In this document: piece by piece, positions 19,429 through 32,621 of the stretch | How positions within the stretch are numbered: position 1 is the first letter of the stretch | Layout: each line of letters opens with the position of its first letter | DNA from: Gammaproteobacteria bacterium | GTDB lineage: Bacteria; Pseudomonadota; Gammaproteobacteria; Steroidobacterales; XN24 | NCBI GenBank assembly: GCA_024640085.1 | Contig: JAHEFR010000001.1 | Location: 186,001-250,000, forward strand | Direction of reading: 5' to 3' | Length of the DNA: 64,000 nucleotides | Translations under genes and position numbers: made by a program | The notes under the pieces: generated by a model | The model's database searches: none | Told to the model about the DNA's origin: nothing | Seen by the model: the letters and a program-made list of their open reading frames with translations, nothing else

Positions 19429-19847
19429 GGATGGCGAGGCCAGAGACGCCGCTGGTGGCCGTGGACGTGATCGTGGAACTCGCCGACAGGGCCGACCGTC
19501 CGGTGGTGCTGATTGGGCGCCGCAATCCGCCCCTCGGCAACGCCCTGCCGGGCGGATTCGTGGACATCGGCGAGACTGTGGAGGCGGCGGCCGCACGGGA
19601 GACGTACGAGGAGACGGGTTTGCGGGTAGAGGACCTGCGCCTGCTGGGGGTCTACTCGGACCCGGCGAGGGATCCCCGCGGCCATACGGTCAGCGTCGTC
19701 TTTGCCGCCACCGCTGGCGGTATCCCCAGGCCCGGGGACGATGCCGCCGATGTGATCCTGGTCGATCCGCGGAACCCGCCGGACACTGTTTTCGATCATC
19801 ATCGCATTCTGGCCGACTACTGCCGGGAGATGCGTGGATCGGACTGA
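19425..19847 (+). CDS. Nudix hydrolase
   Basis: A 140-residue Nudix pyrophosphohydrolase. The 23-residue Nudix box runs from G44 to L66: G44, E50, R58-E59, E62-E63 and G65 all fit the consensus. The ATG overlaps the hslR stop (ATGA), so the two genes are coupled. The sequence resembles small ADP-ribose or NADH pyrophosphatase-like members, but the substrate cannot be fixed; the segment PLGNALPGGFVDIGE is common in this subgroup. Confidence 0.9.
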   Translation: MRMARPETPLVAVDVIVELADRADRPVVLIGRRNPPLGNALPGGFVDIGETVEAAAARETYEETGLRVEDLRLLGVYSDPARDPRGHTVSVVFAATAGGIPRPGDDAADVILVDPRNPPDTVFDHHRILADYCREMRGSD

Positions 19848-19880
19848 CGGGGACCGACTGCGTCAGCCGGGTGCATACCC

Positions 19881-19886
19881 TATAAT
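19881..19886 (+). promoter_or_regulatory. Candidate putA -10 box
   Basis: A perfect TATAAT lies 80 bases before the putA TTG start, in the nudix-putA spacer. The hexamer 17 bases upstream (CTGCGT) is a poor -35, so activation by a regulator is possible. Confidence 0.45.
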
Positions 19887-19965
19887 CCGCGGAAAAGAAG
19901 AGGCTCGGCGCACACCGTAAAACGGCCGGGCTGCCAACCCCAGACCAGCAAGGGAGGGTGCTGAT

Positions 19966-22900
19966 TTGCACGCCGCCACTCCGCCGACCACGCTGTCCGA
20001 CAACTTCGTTTTCGCCGCCGATGGCCGGGCCTCGTCCGGCGTGGGTGGGCAGATCAACCAGTTCTATCTCGCCGACGAGAACGAAGTCATGCGCGAGATG
20101 GTGGAGCTGGCGCGAGTCAGCGAAGTCCGGAAACAGAGGATCCGCGATACGGCGGTGGCGCTGGTTGACGCAGTCCGGAAGAACCGGGGGAGGAAGGGTG
20201 GTCTGGACGCTTTCATGAAACAATACGACCTGTCCTCTCAGGAGGGCGTGGTGCTGATGTGTCTTGCCGAGGCGCTTCTGAGAGTGCCGGACAGGGAGAC
20301 GGCGGACAAGCTCATCGCCGACAAGCTGCTCGCCGGTAACTGGCAGGAACACCTCGGCACCAGCGAGTCGGCCTTCGTCAACGCCTCGACCTGGGGATTG
20401 ATGCTGACCGGACGGATCATCCGTCTCGACCGTGACACGCTGGAGCATCCGGGTCGTTACATGCGTAAGCTTGTGGCTCGGGCGGGGGAGCCCATGATCC
20501 GCGGTGCCATGCGGCAGGCCATGAAGATCATGGGTCACCAGTTCGTGATGGGCCGGACCATTGCCGAGGCGATGAAGCGTTCCCAATCCGACGATAATCG
20601 CAAGTACCGTTACACCTTCGACATGCTCGGCGAAGCCGCCCTGACGGCGGAGGACTCGCGGCGGTATTTCGAGTCGTATTGCGACGGCATCGACGCCATC
20701 GGCCGGGCCGCCGCCGCCGCGCCTTCTATCGACGCGGCGCCGAGTATCTCGGTCAAGTTATCGGCCCTGCATCCCCGCTTCAGCTTCGCTCAGCGGAACC
20801 GAGTCCTGGACGAGCTGACTCCGATGGTGACCGAACTGGCTCTCCGGGCCAAAAAGGCGAACATCGGGTTCACTGTCGATTCGGAGGAAGCCGACCGCCT
20901 GGAGTTGTCGCTGGAGCTGTTTGAGGCGGTCTTCCGGGATCCCAGGCTGGACGGCTGGGAGGGCCTGGGCCTGGCCATCCAGACCTATCAGAAACGCGGC
21001 CTGGCAGTGTCCCGGTGGATCGTGGACCTGGCCGGACAGGTGGGCCGCCGGATCGGCATCCGGCTGGTAAAGGGCGCCTACTGGGACGCTGAGATCAAGC
21101 GCGCTCAGGTGGATGGCCTGGAAGGGTACCCGGTCTACACACGCAAGCCCAACAGCGACGTCTGCTACCTGGCCTGTGCCCGGGTGTTGCTGGATGCGCC
21201 AGACCGGGTGTACTGCCAGTTCGCCACCCACAATGCCCATACCCTGGCAAGCGTCCTCCACGTGGCCGGTGACAACAAGGGTTACGAGTTCCAGCGTCTG
21301 CACGGGATGGGAGACGAGCTCTACGACGAGGTGGTCGGCGAAGACAAGCTTGCCCTGCCGTGCAGGGTGTACGCGCCCGTCGGCAACCACGAGGACCTGT
21401 TGCCCTACCTCGTGCGGCGGCTGCTGGAGAACGGTTCCAACACCTCGTTCGTCAACCGTATCGTGGACGAGGACTCAGCCATCGATGGCATCGTCGAGCA
21501 TCCGGTGGACACGGTTGCCAGATTCGATTCCTTCGCCCACCCGCGTATCCCATTGCCCCGGGACATTTTCGCTCCGGAACGCAAGAATTCCAGAGGACTG
21601 AACCTCGCCGACGCCACCCGGCTACAGCCTCTGGCTGACGAGATGCAGCATGTCCTGCGCGGGCCGCGCAAGGCCACGCCCCTGGTTGGCGGTAGGGCGT
21701 TGACGGGGCGGGCGATGGATTCCATAGACCCGGCCGACACGAGGCGTGTGATCGGCCAGGTACTGTTCGCCGGGGAGGACGCTGCGCGGCAGGCCGTCGA
21801 TGCCGCGGCCGGCGCTTTCGAGGCCTGGGACCGTCGCCCGGCCGGCGAGCGGGCGGCCATGCTGGATCGTGCCGCCGACCTGTTCGAGGCCAACGAGGCG
21901 GAGCTGCTTGCCCTGTGCATCAGGGAGGCGGGCAAGTCCCTCCCGGACAGCGTGGCCGAGCTCCGGGAGGCAGTGGATTTCCTGCGCTATTACGCGGCCC
22001 GGGCCCGGGAGGAATTCGTCCCGCCCCAGGTGATGCCTGGCCCCACTGGCGAGCGCAACACCCTGGAGCTGAACGGCCGCGGCGTGTTCTTCTGCGTCAG
22101 TCCCTGGAACTTCCCGCTGGCGATATTCACAGGCCAGGTAGCCGCGGCCTTGGCAGCCGGAAACTCGGTCATCGCCAAGCCCGCCGAACAGACCTCGCTG
22201 GTGGCCTTCCGCGCCGTACTGCTCATGCACGAAGCCGGAGTGCCCGGCGCCGTGCTCAATTTCCTGCCCGGCGACGGGTCGGAAGTGGCCGGCCCGATCC
22301 TGCCCGATCCGCGCATTGCCGGAGTGGCTTTCACGGGTTCCACAGAGACGGCCCAGATCATCAATCGCCGGCTGGCGGGCCGGGACGGCCCGATTGCCGC
22401 CCTGATCGCCGAGACGGGCGGCCAGAACGCCATGCTGGTGGACAGCTCCGCGCTGCCGGAGCAGGTCGTGCTGGACGCGGTGCATTCGGCTTTCAACAGC
22501 GCTGGGCAGCGGTGCTCGGCCCTGCGGACCCTGTTCTTGCAGGAGGACATTGCCGAGGACACGATCCGGCTGCTCAAGGGATATATGCAGCAGCTGGTGA
22601 TAGGAGATCCTGCGTTGTTGCGCACGGATGTCGGTCCGGTGATCGACGCCGAGGCGCTCGCGATCCTGCGCGAGCATGACACGCGGATCACGGCCGAGGG
22701 TCGGCTGATCCATCGCTGCGCGCTCCCGGCCTGGTGCGAGCACGGCACCTTCTTCGGGCCGCTGGCGGTGGAGATCGACAGCCTCGAGCAACTGCCGAGG
22801 GAGGTATTCGGTCCGGTCATGCACGTTATCCGTTACCGTGCCCGGGACCTGGACAATGTGATCGAGCAGATCAACGGTACCGGTTACGGGCTGACCCTGG

Positions 22901-23154
22901 GGATTCACTCCAGGATCGACTCTCAGGCCCAGGAGATCGCGCGTCGCGTCCGGGTGGGTAATGTCTACGTCAACCGCAACCAGATCGGCGCAGTCGTCGG
23001 GGTGCAGCCCTTCGGTGGCCGTGGCCTGTCGGGGACCGGTCCGAAGGCAGGCGGACCCGGATACCTGCACCGATACGCTACTGAACGCACGGTGACCGTC
23101 AACACGGCCGCCGTAGGCGGCAACGCCAGCTTGCTGTCCCTGGACGCGGACTGA
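19966..23154 (+). CDS. putA: Bifunctional proline dehydrogenase / P5C dehydrogenase
   Basis: PutA oxidises proline to glutamate in two steps with substrate channelling. The 1062-residue protein is the short form: it lacks the N-terminal ribbon-helix-helix repressor domain. The FAD-dependent PRODH barrel covers ~120-490 (RLVKGAYWD, then VYCQFATHNAHT). The aldehyde dehydrogenase domain follows from ~560, with SPWNFPLAIFTGQ, catalytic Glu in AETGGQNAM and catalytic Cys in GQRCSALR. The start is TTG, supported by GGGAGGG seven bases upstream. It lies ten bases before sdaA, so proline and serine catabolism may be co-transcribed. Confidence 0.97.
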   Translation: MHAATPPTTLSDNFVFAADGRASSGVGGQINQFYLADENEVMREMVELARVSEVRKQRIRDTAVALVDAVRKNRGRKGGLDAFMKQYDLSSQEGVVLMCLAEALLRVPDRETADKLIADKLLAGNWQEHLGTSESAFVNASTWGLMLTGRIIRLDRDTLEHPGRYMRKLVARAGEPMIRGAMRQAMKIMGHQFVMGRTIAEAMKRSQSDDNRKYRYTFDMLGEAALTAEDSRRYFESYCDGIDAIGRAAAAAPSIDAAPSISVKLSALHPRFSFAQRNRVLDELTPMVTELALRAKKANIGFTVDSEEADRLELSLELFEAVFRDPRLDGWEGLGLAIQTYQKRGLAVSRWIVDLAGQVGRRIGIRLVKGAYWDAEIKRAQVDGLEGYPVYTRKPNSDVCYLACARVLLDAPDRVYCQFATHNAHTLASVLHVAGDNKGYEFQRLHGMGDELYDEVVGEDKLALPCRVYAPVGNHEDLLPYLVRRLLENGSNTSFVNRIVDEDSAIDGIVEHPVDTVARFDSFAHPRIPLPRDIFAPERKNSRGLNLADATRLQPLADEMQHVLRGPRKATPLVGGRALTGRAMDSIDPADTRRVIGQVLFAGEDAARQAVDAAAGAFEAWDRRPAGERAAMLDRAADLFEANEAELLALCIREAGKSLPDSVAELREAVDFLRYYAARAREEFVPPQVMPGPTGERNTLELNGRGVFFCVSPWNFPLAIFTGQVAAALAAGNSVIAKPAEQTSLVAFRAVLLMHEAGVPGAVLNFLPGDGSEVAGPILPDPRIAGVAFTGSTETAQIINRRLAGRDGPIAALIAETGGQNAMLVDSSALPEQVVLDAVHSAFNSAGQRCSALRTLFLQEDIAEDTIRLLKGYMQQLVIGDPALLRTDVGPVIDAEALAILREHDTRITAEGRLIHRCALPAWCEHGTFFGPLAVEIDSLEQLPREVFGPVMHVIRYRARDLDNVIEQINGTGYGLTLGIHSRIDSQAQEIARRVRVGNVYVNRNQIGAVVGVQPFGGRGLSGTGPKAGGPGYLHRYATERTVTVNTAAVGGNASLLSLDAD

Positions 23155-23163
23155 CGCGCACCA

Positions 23164-24522
<1,359 letters not shown>

Positions 24523-24572
24523 TGAGGCGGCGGCGCACGCAGCGTCACCGTACCGGCGAATAAACCGGGCGG

Positions 24573-25073
24573 TCAGCCGGCGAAGGGGCGCTTGGGATAG
24601 TCGAAGCGCAGGAAGCGACCCTGTCCCGGTGCCACCTCGCTCCAGTCGTCCACGTCGAATTCCACCTGGAAGGCCGCGGCCGTCGGCAGATTGTCGATCC
24701 TGACTTCTGACAGGCGGTTGGCGGCGTCGTTGAAGCCCGGATTGTGGCCCACCACCATGAGATGGCTGGCCAGGCTCTCCAGCGAGCTGACGATGGCCAG
24801 GATGCGTTCGGCACCGGCGTGATACAGGTCAGGCTCCTCGATGATCTGCCCTTCAGGGATGCCGATTTCCCTGGCTACCATCCGCGCTGTCGACAGGGCC
24901 CGGCGCGCCGGGCTGGAGATGATCAGGTCAGGGACGTCGCCGCGGGCGCGGAGCCTCCGCCCCATTTCCGGCGCATCCCGGCGGCCGCGCGGATTCAACG
25001 GTCGCTCAAAATCATCCAAGGCGGGATCGTCCCAGCTCGATTTGGCATGGCGCAGCAGGGTGAGTGTCTTCAT
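24573..25073 (-). CDS. sixA: SixA-like phosphohistidine phosphatase
   Basis: A 166-residue histidine phosphatase with the catalytic RHG-type motif LLRHAKSSWDDP, the second arginine in SSPARRALST and the C-terminal histidine in VVGHNPG. SixA enzymes remove phosphate from histidine phosphotransfer domains or PTS proteins. The start at 25073 has AGGGAA upstream and gives the family N-terminus MKTLTLLRHA; the open frame upstream overlaps the previous gene. It is the last gene of the long suf transcription unit, 16 bases after the EEP lipoprotein gene. Confidence 0.88.
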   Translation of the reverse strand: MKTLTLLRHAKSSWDDPALDDFERPLNPRGRRDAPEMGRRLRARGDVPDLIISSPARRALSTARMVAREIGIPEGQIIEEPDLYHAGAERILAIVSSLESLASHLMVVGHNPGFNDAANRLSEVRIDNLPTAAAFQVEFDVDDWSEVAPGQGRFLRFDYPKRPFAG

Positions 25074-25089
25074 GCCCGGGTTCCCTGCA

Positions 25090-26028
25090 TCAGCCCCCAC
25101 CAGCGGAGGCGCGGGCGGCTCGGGCGATCCGCTCAACCCGGTCGACGATGCGCAAGCCGATTTCCGCCACCACCGCCCGGTGGTCGGAGACGCCGTCCTC
25201 GAGGGCCCGGAACCCGACGAAGCGCAGAGGCTCGGAGATCAGGATCCAGTCGAGGCGTCGCCCCAGACGGGGATAGGTCACGATATCGTTGTCGGCGGGC
25301 TCGTAGGCGGTGAGACCGAGTTGGTCCGACAACAGCCGCAGCACCCCGTCTGCGGCGTCCCAGTCGGTGTTGAAATCCCCCATGAGCACCAGGGGCCGCT
25401 GGCGATCCGCCAGGGCCGCGACGATCTGTGCCGCCTGCTTCTTGCGGACCGAGCCGCGCAGGGGCTCCATGTGCACGGAGACCACGTCCAGGTCGACGCC
25501 GGCCTCCGGCCAGCGCACCGTGGCGACACTGAATCCCTTTGGCAGTGTCGCCGTTGCCGGAGCGAACGTGACCGCGCCATGGTCTTCCAGAGGCAGCCGC
25601 GACAGGACGGCGGTACCGTAGGCCAGACCGCTACCCCGGGCGTGGGTGGTGTGGACGCCCCAGCCGTACCCCATTGCGCGGGCCAGGTGGTCGACATGAT
25701 CGAATCGACCGCTCCAGGCCGATGGCGCGTCGGCCTCCTGAAGGGCCACGACATCGGGCGACTCCCTTCCGATCAGCTCCTCGACCGAGTCCAGGTTGCG
25801 GTGCGCGTCTCCGGCATCCTGCAGAACCTGATGCACACCCGTACCCCGGCCGTGGGCGAGATTGAGCGTGAGCAGCTTGATCTGCGGCCCACCCGCGGCC
25901 ACGTCCACGATCCGGTAATCGGAGTCCCGGGCGAAGACCGACGGCTGCGGGTCCAGCTGGTAGCTGACGCAACCGCTGGTGGCTGTCAGGACTATTGCGG
26001 CCAGGACCAGCCGACGGAAGAGTGTCAC
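25090..26028 (-). CDS. Endonuclease/exonuclease/phosphatase-family lipoprotein
   Basis: A 312-residue predicted lipoprotein (lipobox TATSG-C20) with an EEP (DNase I/sphingomyelinase-like) fold. Catalytic signatures are TLNLAHGRG, ALQEAD, SVHMEPLRG, GDFNTDWD and the terminal SDHRAV. The GTG start at 26028 overlaps the preceding stop (GTGA) and has GGAGG seven bases before it, so it is preferred to an open-frame ATG at 26082. It acts outside the cytoplasm. The substrate could be nucleic acid, a phospholipid or another phosphodiester; nothing here decides. Confidence 0.88.
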   Translation of the reverse strand: MTLFRRLVLAAIVLTATSGCVSYQLDPQPSVFARDSDYRIVDVAAGGPQIKLLTLNLAHGRGTGVHQVLQDAGDAHRNLDSVEELIGRESPDVVALQEADAPSAWSGRFDHVDHLARAMGYGWGVHTTHARGSGLAYGTAVLSRLPLEDHGAVTFAPATATLPKGFSVATVRWPEAGVDLDVVSVHMEPLRGSVRKKQAAQIVAALADRQRPLVLMGDFNTDWDAADGVLRLLSDQLGLTAYEPADNDIVTYPRLGRRLDWILISEPLRFVGFRALEDGVSDHRAVVAEIGLRIVDRVERIARAARASAGGG

Positions 26029-26429
26029 CGGGCGACCTCCGCCATGCTGCGACTCCGGGCCTCGATCTGGCCTCGCAGCCACTGAGCTGTCGGCAACACG
26101 GAGTCGTCGGGCAAGCGGACGGTGTACGCCCGGCCGGTCATCAAGCTCTTGGTGCCCGCGAGTTCGATGAAGTCCTCCACGGTAATGATGTCGCCCTTGC
26201 CGGCGAAATATTCGTACTTGCGGCGCATGTGCCTGGCCGCTTCGACACCATTATGCTCGCTACCATTGCGGACAAAAATGAAGCCGGAGTGTTCTACCCG
26301 GTCGAGAAGGTATTCGATCTGCTCCCGAACGGCTGGATCCGGGGCGTCGGCGGATCCGGCGTAGACCGGACCTGCGAGGACGGACAGCAGCGCCAGGCAG
26401 GCGACCCGGATTGCGATCGCGGTCGTCAT
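26025..26429 (-). CDS. DUF5329 / YfeK-like periplasmic protein
   Basis: A 134-residue exported protein with a signal peptide cleaved near PVYAGSA (residue ~25). The body contains FIFVRNGSEHNGVEAARHMRRK and TGRAYTV, which match by memory the E. coli YfeK / DUF5329 family of unknown function. It overlaps the upstream Rieske gene (ATGA) and the downstream EEP gene (GTGA) by four bases each, so the three are translationally linked. Confidence 0.8.
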   Translation of the reverse strand: MTTAIAIRVACLALLSVLAGPVYAGSADAPDPAVREQIEYLLDRVEHSGFIFVRNGSEHNGVEAARHMRRKYEYFAGKGDIITVEDFIELAGTKSLMTGRAYTVRLPDDSVLPTAQWLRGQIEARSRSMAEVAR

Positions 26430-26743
26430 GGGACTTCTACCTGGAGGCGCCCGCCATGTATGCGCACCGGGAAGGTCCGCACGTCCTCGTAGGCCGGTGG
26501 CGTCAGGGCCCGGCCGGTTCGGATGCAGAAGCGGGCACCGTGGCGGGGGCAGATAATCTGGTCGCCCTCGACCGGGCCGCCGGTCAGTTCCTCGCCGTCA
26601 TGGGTGCAGACGTCCTCGATGGCAAAGAACTCTCCGTCGACGTTGAATACGGCGATCACCTCGTCGTCGGTCTCGACGACCTCATGGCCGCCGGGAGGGA
26701 TCGCCTCCGCGGGCGCCACATCGAGCCAGTGTCGGTCGCTCAT
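26426..26743 (-). CDS. Rieske [2Fe-2S] ferredoxin-like protein
   Basis: A 105-residue Rieske protein with both ligand pairs: C46-T-H48 in CTHDGEEL and C65-P-R-H68 in CPRHGARF. This is the size of oxygenase-type Rieske ferredoxins (BphA3/NirD-like), with no membrane anchor. It lies 13 bases after sufT in the suf operon. Similar genes close many SUF operons, where they may act as electron donor or as a client/sensor; that role is inference. Confidence 0.92.
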   Translation of the reverse strand: MSDRHWLDVAPAEAIPPGGHEVVETDDEVIAVFNVDGEFFAIEDVCTHDGEELTGGPVEGDQIICPRHGARFCIRTGRALTPPAYEDVRTFPVRIHGGRLQVEVP

Positions 26744-26756
26744 CCCTCTGTCCTTC

Positions 26757-27311
26757 TCAGTAGTACATGCCGGTCTGGAGGCGCGCCGCTTCCGACATCA
26801 TGTCCTGCCGCCACGGCGGGTCGAATACCAGTTCGACGGCCGCGCGCTTGACCGTCGGGATGATCTCGAGCTTGCCCTTGACGTCATGGACGAGTATCTC
26901 GCCCATGCCGCACCCGGGTGCGGTAAGGGTCATATCCACCTCCACCCGCCACTGGGCATCGTCGAGCTTGACCAGATCGCAGCGATACACGAGCCCCAGG
27001 TCCACGATATTGATCGGAATCTCCGGGTCGTAGCAGGTCCTGAGCTGCTTTTGCACCAGTCTCTCCACGTCGTCTCGAGAAGCCCCGGGGGGCAGCTCGG
27101 GGGCCGGAATGACTTCCTTGCCGATGGCGTCCGCGTTCGTGCCGTCGATTCGGAACAGGCTGCCGTCCACATAGATCGTGAAGCTGCCACCCAGCGCCTG
27201 GGTGATAAATCCGTTGGTCCCCCGGCGCAGGATGACCTCGTCGCCGGACGGGATCAAAACCGCCGGGCAATCCCTGTAAAGCTGAACCGGTTCGCTGTTT
27301 CGGCCGTACAT
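26757..27311 (-). CDS. sufT: Fe-S cluster maturation protein SufT
   Basis: A 184-residue protein with a C-terminal MIP18/DUF59 domain (~85-175). The conserved DPEIPINIVDLGLVY and TLTAPGCGMGE, with its single reactive cysteine, are both present. An N-terminal extension (~1-80, GDEVILRRGTNGFITQALGG) is the SufT-specific part. SufT helps maturation of Fe-S proteins under high demand. It follows sufU by 15 bases. Confidence 0.93.
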   Translation of the reverse strand: MYGRNSEPVQLYRDCPAVLIPSGDEVILRRGTNGFITQALGGSFTIYVDGSLFRIDGTNADAIGKEVIPAPELPPGASRDDVERLVQKQLRTCYDPEIPINIVDLGLVYRCDLVKLDDAQWRVEVDMTLTAPGCGMGEILVHDVKGKLEIIPTVKRAAVELVFDPPWRQDMMSEAARLQTGMYY

Positions 27312-27326
27312 CGAGCGAACTCCCCG

Positions 27327-29019
<1,693 letters not shown>

Positions 29020-29023
<4 letters not shown>

Positions 29024-30381
29024 GCCTCGTCCTCCACGCCGTGGCCTATCATCCGCGCGTCCGGCAGGGCACCCGCGATACGTGCCTCGATCCGCCGGCG
29101 CACGGCCGCCAGGGGAATCCGGACCGCCACTGTCTCCGCGAAAGCGAAAGTGAGCATGTCTCGTGCCACCTTCCGGCTGATGCCGCGCGAGAGCAGATAA
29201 AAGAGCGCGTTGCGGTCGAGCTGGCCCACGGTGGCCCCGTGGCTGCACTTTACGTCGTCTGCGTAAATCTCGAGCTCCGGCTTGGTGTCTACTTCCGCCT
29301 CCCGTGACAGGAGCAGATTTCGATTGGACTGGTGCGCCTCGATCTTCTGGGCGTCCGGGTGCACCACGGCCTTGCCGTTGAACACGGCCCGTCCGCGGTC
29401 GTCCACGACACCCCGGTACAGCTCGTCGCTGCGCGTCTCCGGCGCCAAATGGTCGACACGAGTGTGGTTGTCCACGTGGCGCTTGCCATCCACCAGGTAG
29501 AGCCCGTTGAGGACGACCTCGGCGCCAGGTTCCGCCAGGCTCACTCCGACATCGAGACGGGCCAGAGCCGCGCCGAAATGCAGATTGTGGCTGATCAGCC
29601 GGGCGTCTCTTTCCAGCCACCCGTGCAGTCCGCCGATATGGAAGCCGGTCGCCGGTTCCTCCTGCAGGCGGTAGTGCTCCACTACGGCACCATGGCCGAG
29701 GCGCAATTCGGTGACGGCGTTGGTGAGATTGCGGATCTCGCCGCGGCCTGTGTAATGCTCGATGAGGACGAGTGCGCTTTCGGGGGCCGCGTCGACCACC
29801 ACCCGCGGATGGGCGGCAACGGGACTGCCGCCGTCCAGGGACAGGAACATGAGGTGCAGTGGCCGGCTCGGCGCCGCCCCCGGGGACACGCCGATGAAGA
29901 CACCATCGCCGACAAAGGCCTGGTTGAGCGCTGCCAGGGGATGGGTGTCCACGCAAGCGATCGATCCGGCGATCTCGAGCGCCCGGTGGCCCCGCTCGGC
30001 CAGGGCGTCGGACAGGGGGACAATTTGCAGGCCGTCATCGCCATCCAGGTCGGAAAGCTCCGGGACCAGCCGCCCGTTAATGAAGACCGCCCTCAAGCCG
30101 TCGAGACCCTCGATATCCAGTGCCGCCAGATCCTCTGGCCGCGGTGCCCTGACCGGCCCGGCGGGGCGGAATTCCCGGCGGGCGAGGGCGCGCAGCGAGG
30201 TGTACTTCCAGGCCTCGCGTCGCCCGGCGGGCAGGCCGGAAGCTTCGAAGGCGGCGAATCCACGCGCTCTCAACGCCGTGGCGCCATCATTGCCAGGACC
30301 CCGGTCGGCCCAGGTGGCTGCGAACGATGCCTCGGCCGGCGATAGCCGGCGTTGGTCCCGTGTTGCTGGTGCCGTCGTCAT
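29020..30381 (-). CDS. sufD: Fe-S cluster assembly protein SufD
   Basis: A 453-residue beta-helix protein, partner of SufB in the SufBC2D scaffold. It shows the SufD/SufB C-terminal signatures DDVKCSHGATVGQLD and SRGISRKVARDMLTFAFAE, plus KAVVHPDAQKIEAHQ. The conserved histidine after KCSH is present. It overlaps sufC by four bases at its start (ATGA) and sufS at its end. Confidence 0.96.
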
Positions 30382-31130
30382 ACGCTGGCTGCCTCTCGCA
30401 ACCAGTCGTAGCCGCGATCTTCCAGTTCCAGGGCCAGGGTACGATCGCCGGTCTTGACGATCCGGCCGCCGGATAGCACATGCACATAATCCGGTTCGAT
30501 GTAATCCAGCAGCCGCTGGTAATGGGTGACCATGACGATGGCCCGTTCTGGGTCCCTGAGACTGTTGACACCGGCAGCGACCACTTTGAGCGCGTCGATG
30601 TCCAGGCCGGAGTCGGTCTCGTCCAGTACAGCGAGCCTTGGTTCCAGGATCGCCATCTGCAGGATCTCATTGCGCTTCTTTTCACCGCCTGAGAAGCCTT
30701 CGTTAACGCCCCGGTTCAGGAACGATTCGTCCATGTGCATCAGCTCCATGCGTTCCTTCACCAGCGCCAGGAATTCGAAAGCGTCCAGCTCCGGCTCGCC
30801 GCGATGGGCGCGGATAGCATTCAGGGCGGCCTTCAGGAGATAGGCGTTATTCACCCCGGGGATCTCAACCGGGTACTGGAAGGCCAGGAAGACCCCCCGG
30901 CGGGCCCGCTCCTCCGGCGCCAGGGCTAGCAGGTCCTGGCCGTCGTATTCGACGGTCCCCTCGGTGACCTCGTAGCCGTCGCGGCCGGCCAATACGTTGG
31001 CCAGGGTGCTCTTGCCCGATCCATTAGGCCCCATGATGGCGTGGACCTCGCCGGCCCCGATCTCCAGGTCGAGGCCTGTGAGAATGGCCTTGTCGTCCAC
31101 ACGAGCGTGCAGGTTCGTGACTTTCAGCAT
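30378..31130 (-). CDS. sufC: Fe-S cluster assembly ATPase SufC
   Basis: A 250-residue ABC-type ATPase of the SUF scaffold. Walker A is GPNGSGKSTLA, the signature region is GFSGGEKKRNEILQ, Walker B is LAVLDETDSGLDID, followed by the switch histidine in VTHYQRLL. SufC drives the SufBD conformational change that exposes the assembly site. It lies 28 bases after sufB. Confidence 0.97.
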   Translation of the reverse strand: MLKVTNLHARVDDKAILTGLDLEIGAGEVHAIMGPNGSGKSTLANVLAGRDGYEVTEGTVEYDGQDLLALAPEERARRGVFLAFQYPVEIPGVNNAYLLKAALNAIRAHRGEPELDAFEFLALVKERMELMHMDESFLNRGVNEGFSGGEKKRNEILQMAILEPRLAVLDETDSGLDIDALKVVAAGVNSLRDPERAIVMVTHYQRLLDYIEPDYVHVLSGGRIVKTGDRTLALELEDRGYDWLREAASV

Positions 31131-31158
31131 GTTGAAACTCTCTGGTTCGACGCCACGG

Positions 31159-32607
31159 TCAGCCGATGGCGCCCTCGAGACTGACGGACAGAAGATTCTG
31201 GGCCTCCACGGCGAATTCCATGGGCAGCTCGCGAAATACTTCCTTGCAGAAGCCGTTGACGATCATATTGACGGCATCTTCCTCGGACAGCCCGCGCTGC
31301 AGGCAGTAAAAAAGCTGGTCCTCGCCAATCTTCGAGGTGGTGGCCTCGTGCTCTACCTGGGCTGTCGGCTCTTTAACTTCCACGTAGGGGAAGGTGTGGG
31401 CGCCGCACTTGTCACCCATCAACAGGGAATCGCACTGGGTATAGTTCCTCGCCGCCTCGGCCCCCGGCAAAACCTTGACCAGTCCACGGTAGGCGTTCTG
31501 GGCCCGTCCGGCCGAGATGCCCTTGGAGACTACGGTGCTGCGTGTGTTGCGGCCGATATGGATCATCTTGGTGCCCGTGTCGGCCTGCTGGCAGTTGTTC
31601 GCCACCGCCACCGAATAGAACTCGCCCACGGAGTTATGGCCGCGCAGGATACAGCTCGGATATTTCCAGGTGATGGCGGAGCCGGTCTCGACTTGTGTCC
31701 AGGAGATCTTTGAATTATCGCCGCGGCAGTCACCGCGCTTCGTAACGAAGTTGTAGATACCGCCGACGCCGTTCTCATCGCCCGGGTACCAGTTCTGCAC
31801 CGTCGAGTATTTGATCTGTGCGCCCTCCAGGGCGACCAGCTCCACGACGGCGGCGTGCAGCTGGTTCTCGTCCCGCATGGGCGCGGTGCAGCCTTCCAGG
31901 TAGCTGACATGGCTGCCCTCTTCGGCGACGATCAGGGTGCGTTCGAACTGGCCGGTGTTGGCTGCGTTGATGCGGAAATAGGTGGACAGCTCCATGGGGC
32001 AGCGGACACCCTTGGGGACGTAGACGAAGGAGCCGTCGGAGAAGACCGCCGAATTGAGGGTGGCGAAGAAGTTGTCGGAGTAAGGCACAACGCTGCCCAG
32101 GTATGCCTCCACCAGATCGGGGTGATTCTTTACCGCCTCGGAGAAGGAGCAGAAGATCACGCCGGCCTCCGAAAGTTTCTCCTTGAAGGTCGTGGCCACG
32201 GACACGCTGTCGAAGACCGCGTCCACCGCGACGCCGGCGAGGATCGCACGCTCGTGCAGGGGGATGCCCAGCTTCTCGTAGGTCTCAAGCAGCTTAGGAT
32301 CGACCTCGTCGAGACTCTTGGGTCCGTCATCCCTGGATTTCGGCGCGGAGTAGTAGGAGATCGACTGGTAGTCGATGGGCGCGTGGTGTACGTGGGCCCA
32401 TTGGGGTTCGGTCATGTTCAGCCAGTGCCGGTAGGCCTTGAGGCGCCATTCCAGCAGGAACGCGGGCTCGCACTTCTTGGCCGAGATAAGGCGCACGACA
32501 TCCTCGTTGAGCCCGGGTGGGACCGTATCGGCGTCGATATCGGTGACGAAACCGTGCTTGTACTTCTTCGCGATCAGGTCCTGGACGTCTGGGGATCGGG
32601 TTGACAT
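31159..32607 (-). CDS. sufB: Fe-S cluster assembly scaffold SufB
   Basis: A 482-residue scaffold subunit. Diagnostic segments are [49 protein letters not shown] and the C-terminal [18 protein letters not shown]. Cysteines that could serve as sulfur acceptor are present in RGDCRG and near [15 protein letters not shown]. It follows the Rrf2 regulator by 14 bases, so regulator and scaffold share one transcript. Confidence 0.97.
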   Translation of the reverse strand: MSTRSPDVQDLIAKKYKHGFVTDIDADTVPPGLNEDVVRLISAKKCEPAFLLEWRLKAYRHWLNMTEPQWAHVHHAPIDYQSISYYSAPKSRDDGPKSLDEVDPKLLETYEKLGIPLHERAILAGVAVDAVFDSVSVATTFKEKLSEAGVIFCSFSEAVKNHPDLVEAYLGSVVPYSDNFFATLNSAVFSDGSFVYVPKGVRCPMELSTYFRINAANTGQFERTLIVAEEGSHVSYLEGCTAPMRDENQLHAAVVELVALEGAQIKYSTVQNWYPGDENGVGGIYNFVTKRGDCRGDNSKISWTQVETGSAITWKYPSCILRGHNSVGEFYSVAVANNCQQADTGTKMIHIGRNTRSTVVSKGISAGRAQNAYRGLVKVLPGAEAARNYTQCDSLLMGDKCGAHTFPYVEVKEPTAQVEHEATTSKIGEDQLFYCLQRGLSEEDAVNMIVNGFCKEVFRELPMEFAVEAQNLLSVSLEGAIG

Positions 32608-32621
32608 GGGAGTCCTCTGTC

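Noticed and set aside
29024-29956. N-terminal extension of sufS
   Set aside because: The frame is open for ~310 codons, but it lies inside sufD in another frame; the GTG at 29023 with GGAGG fits the family start.
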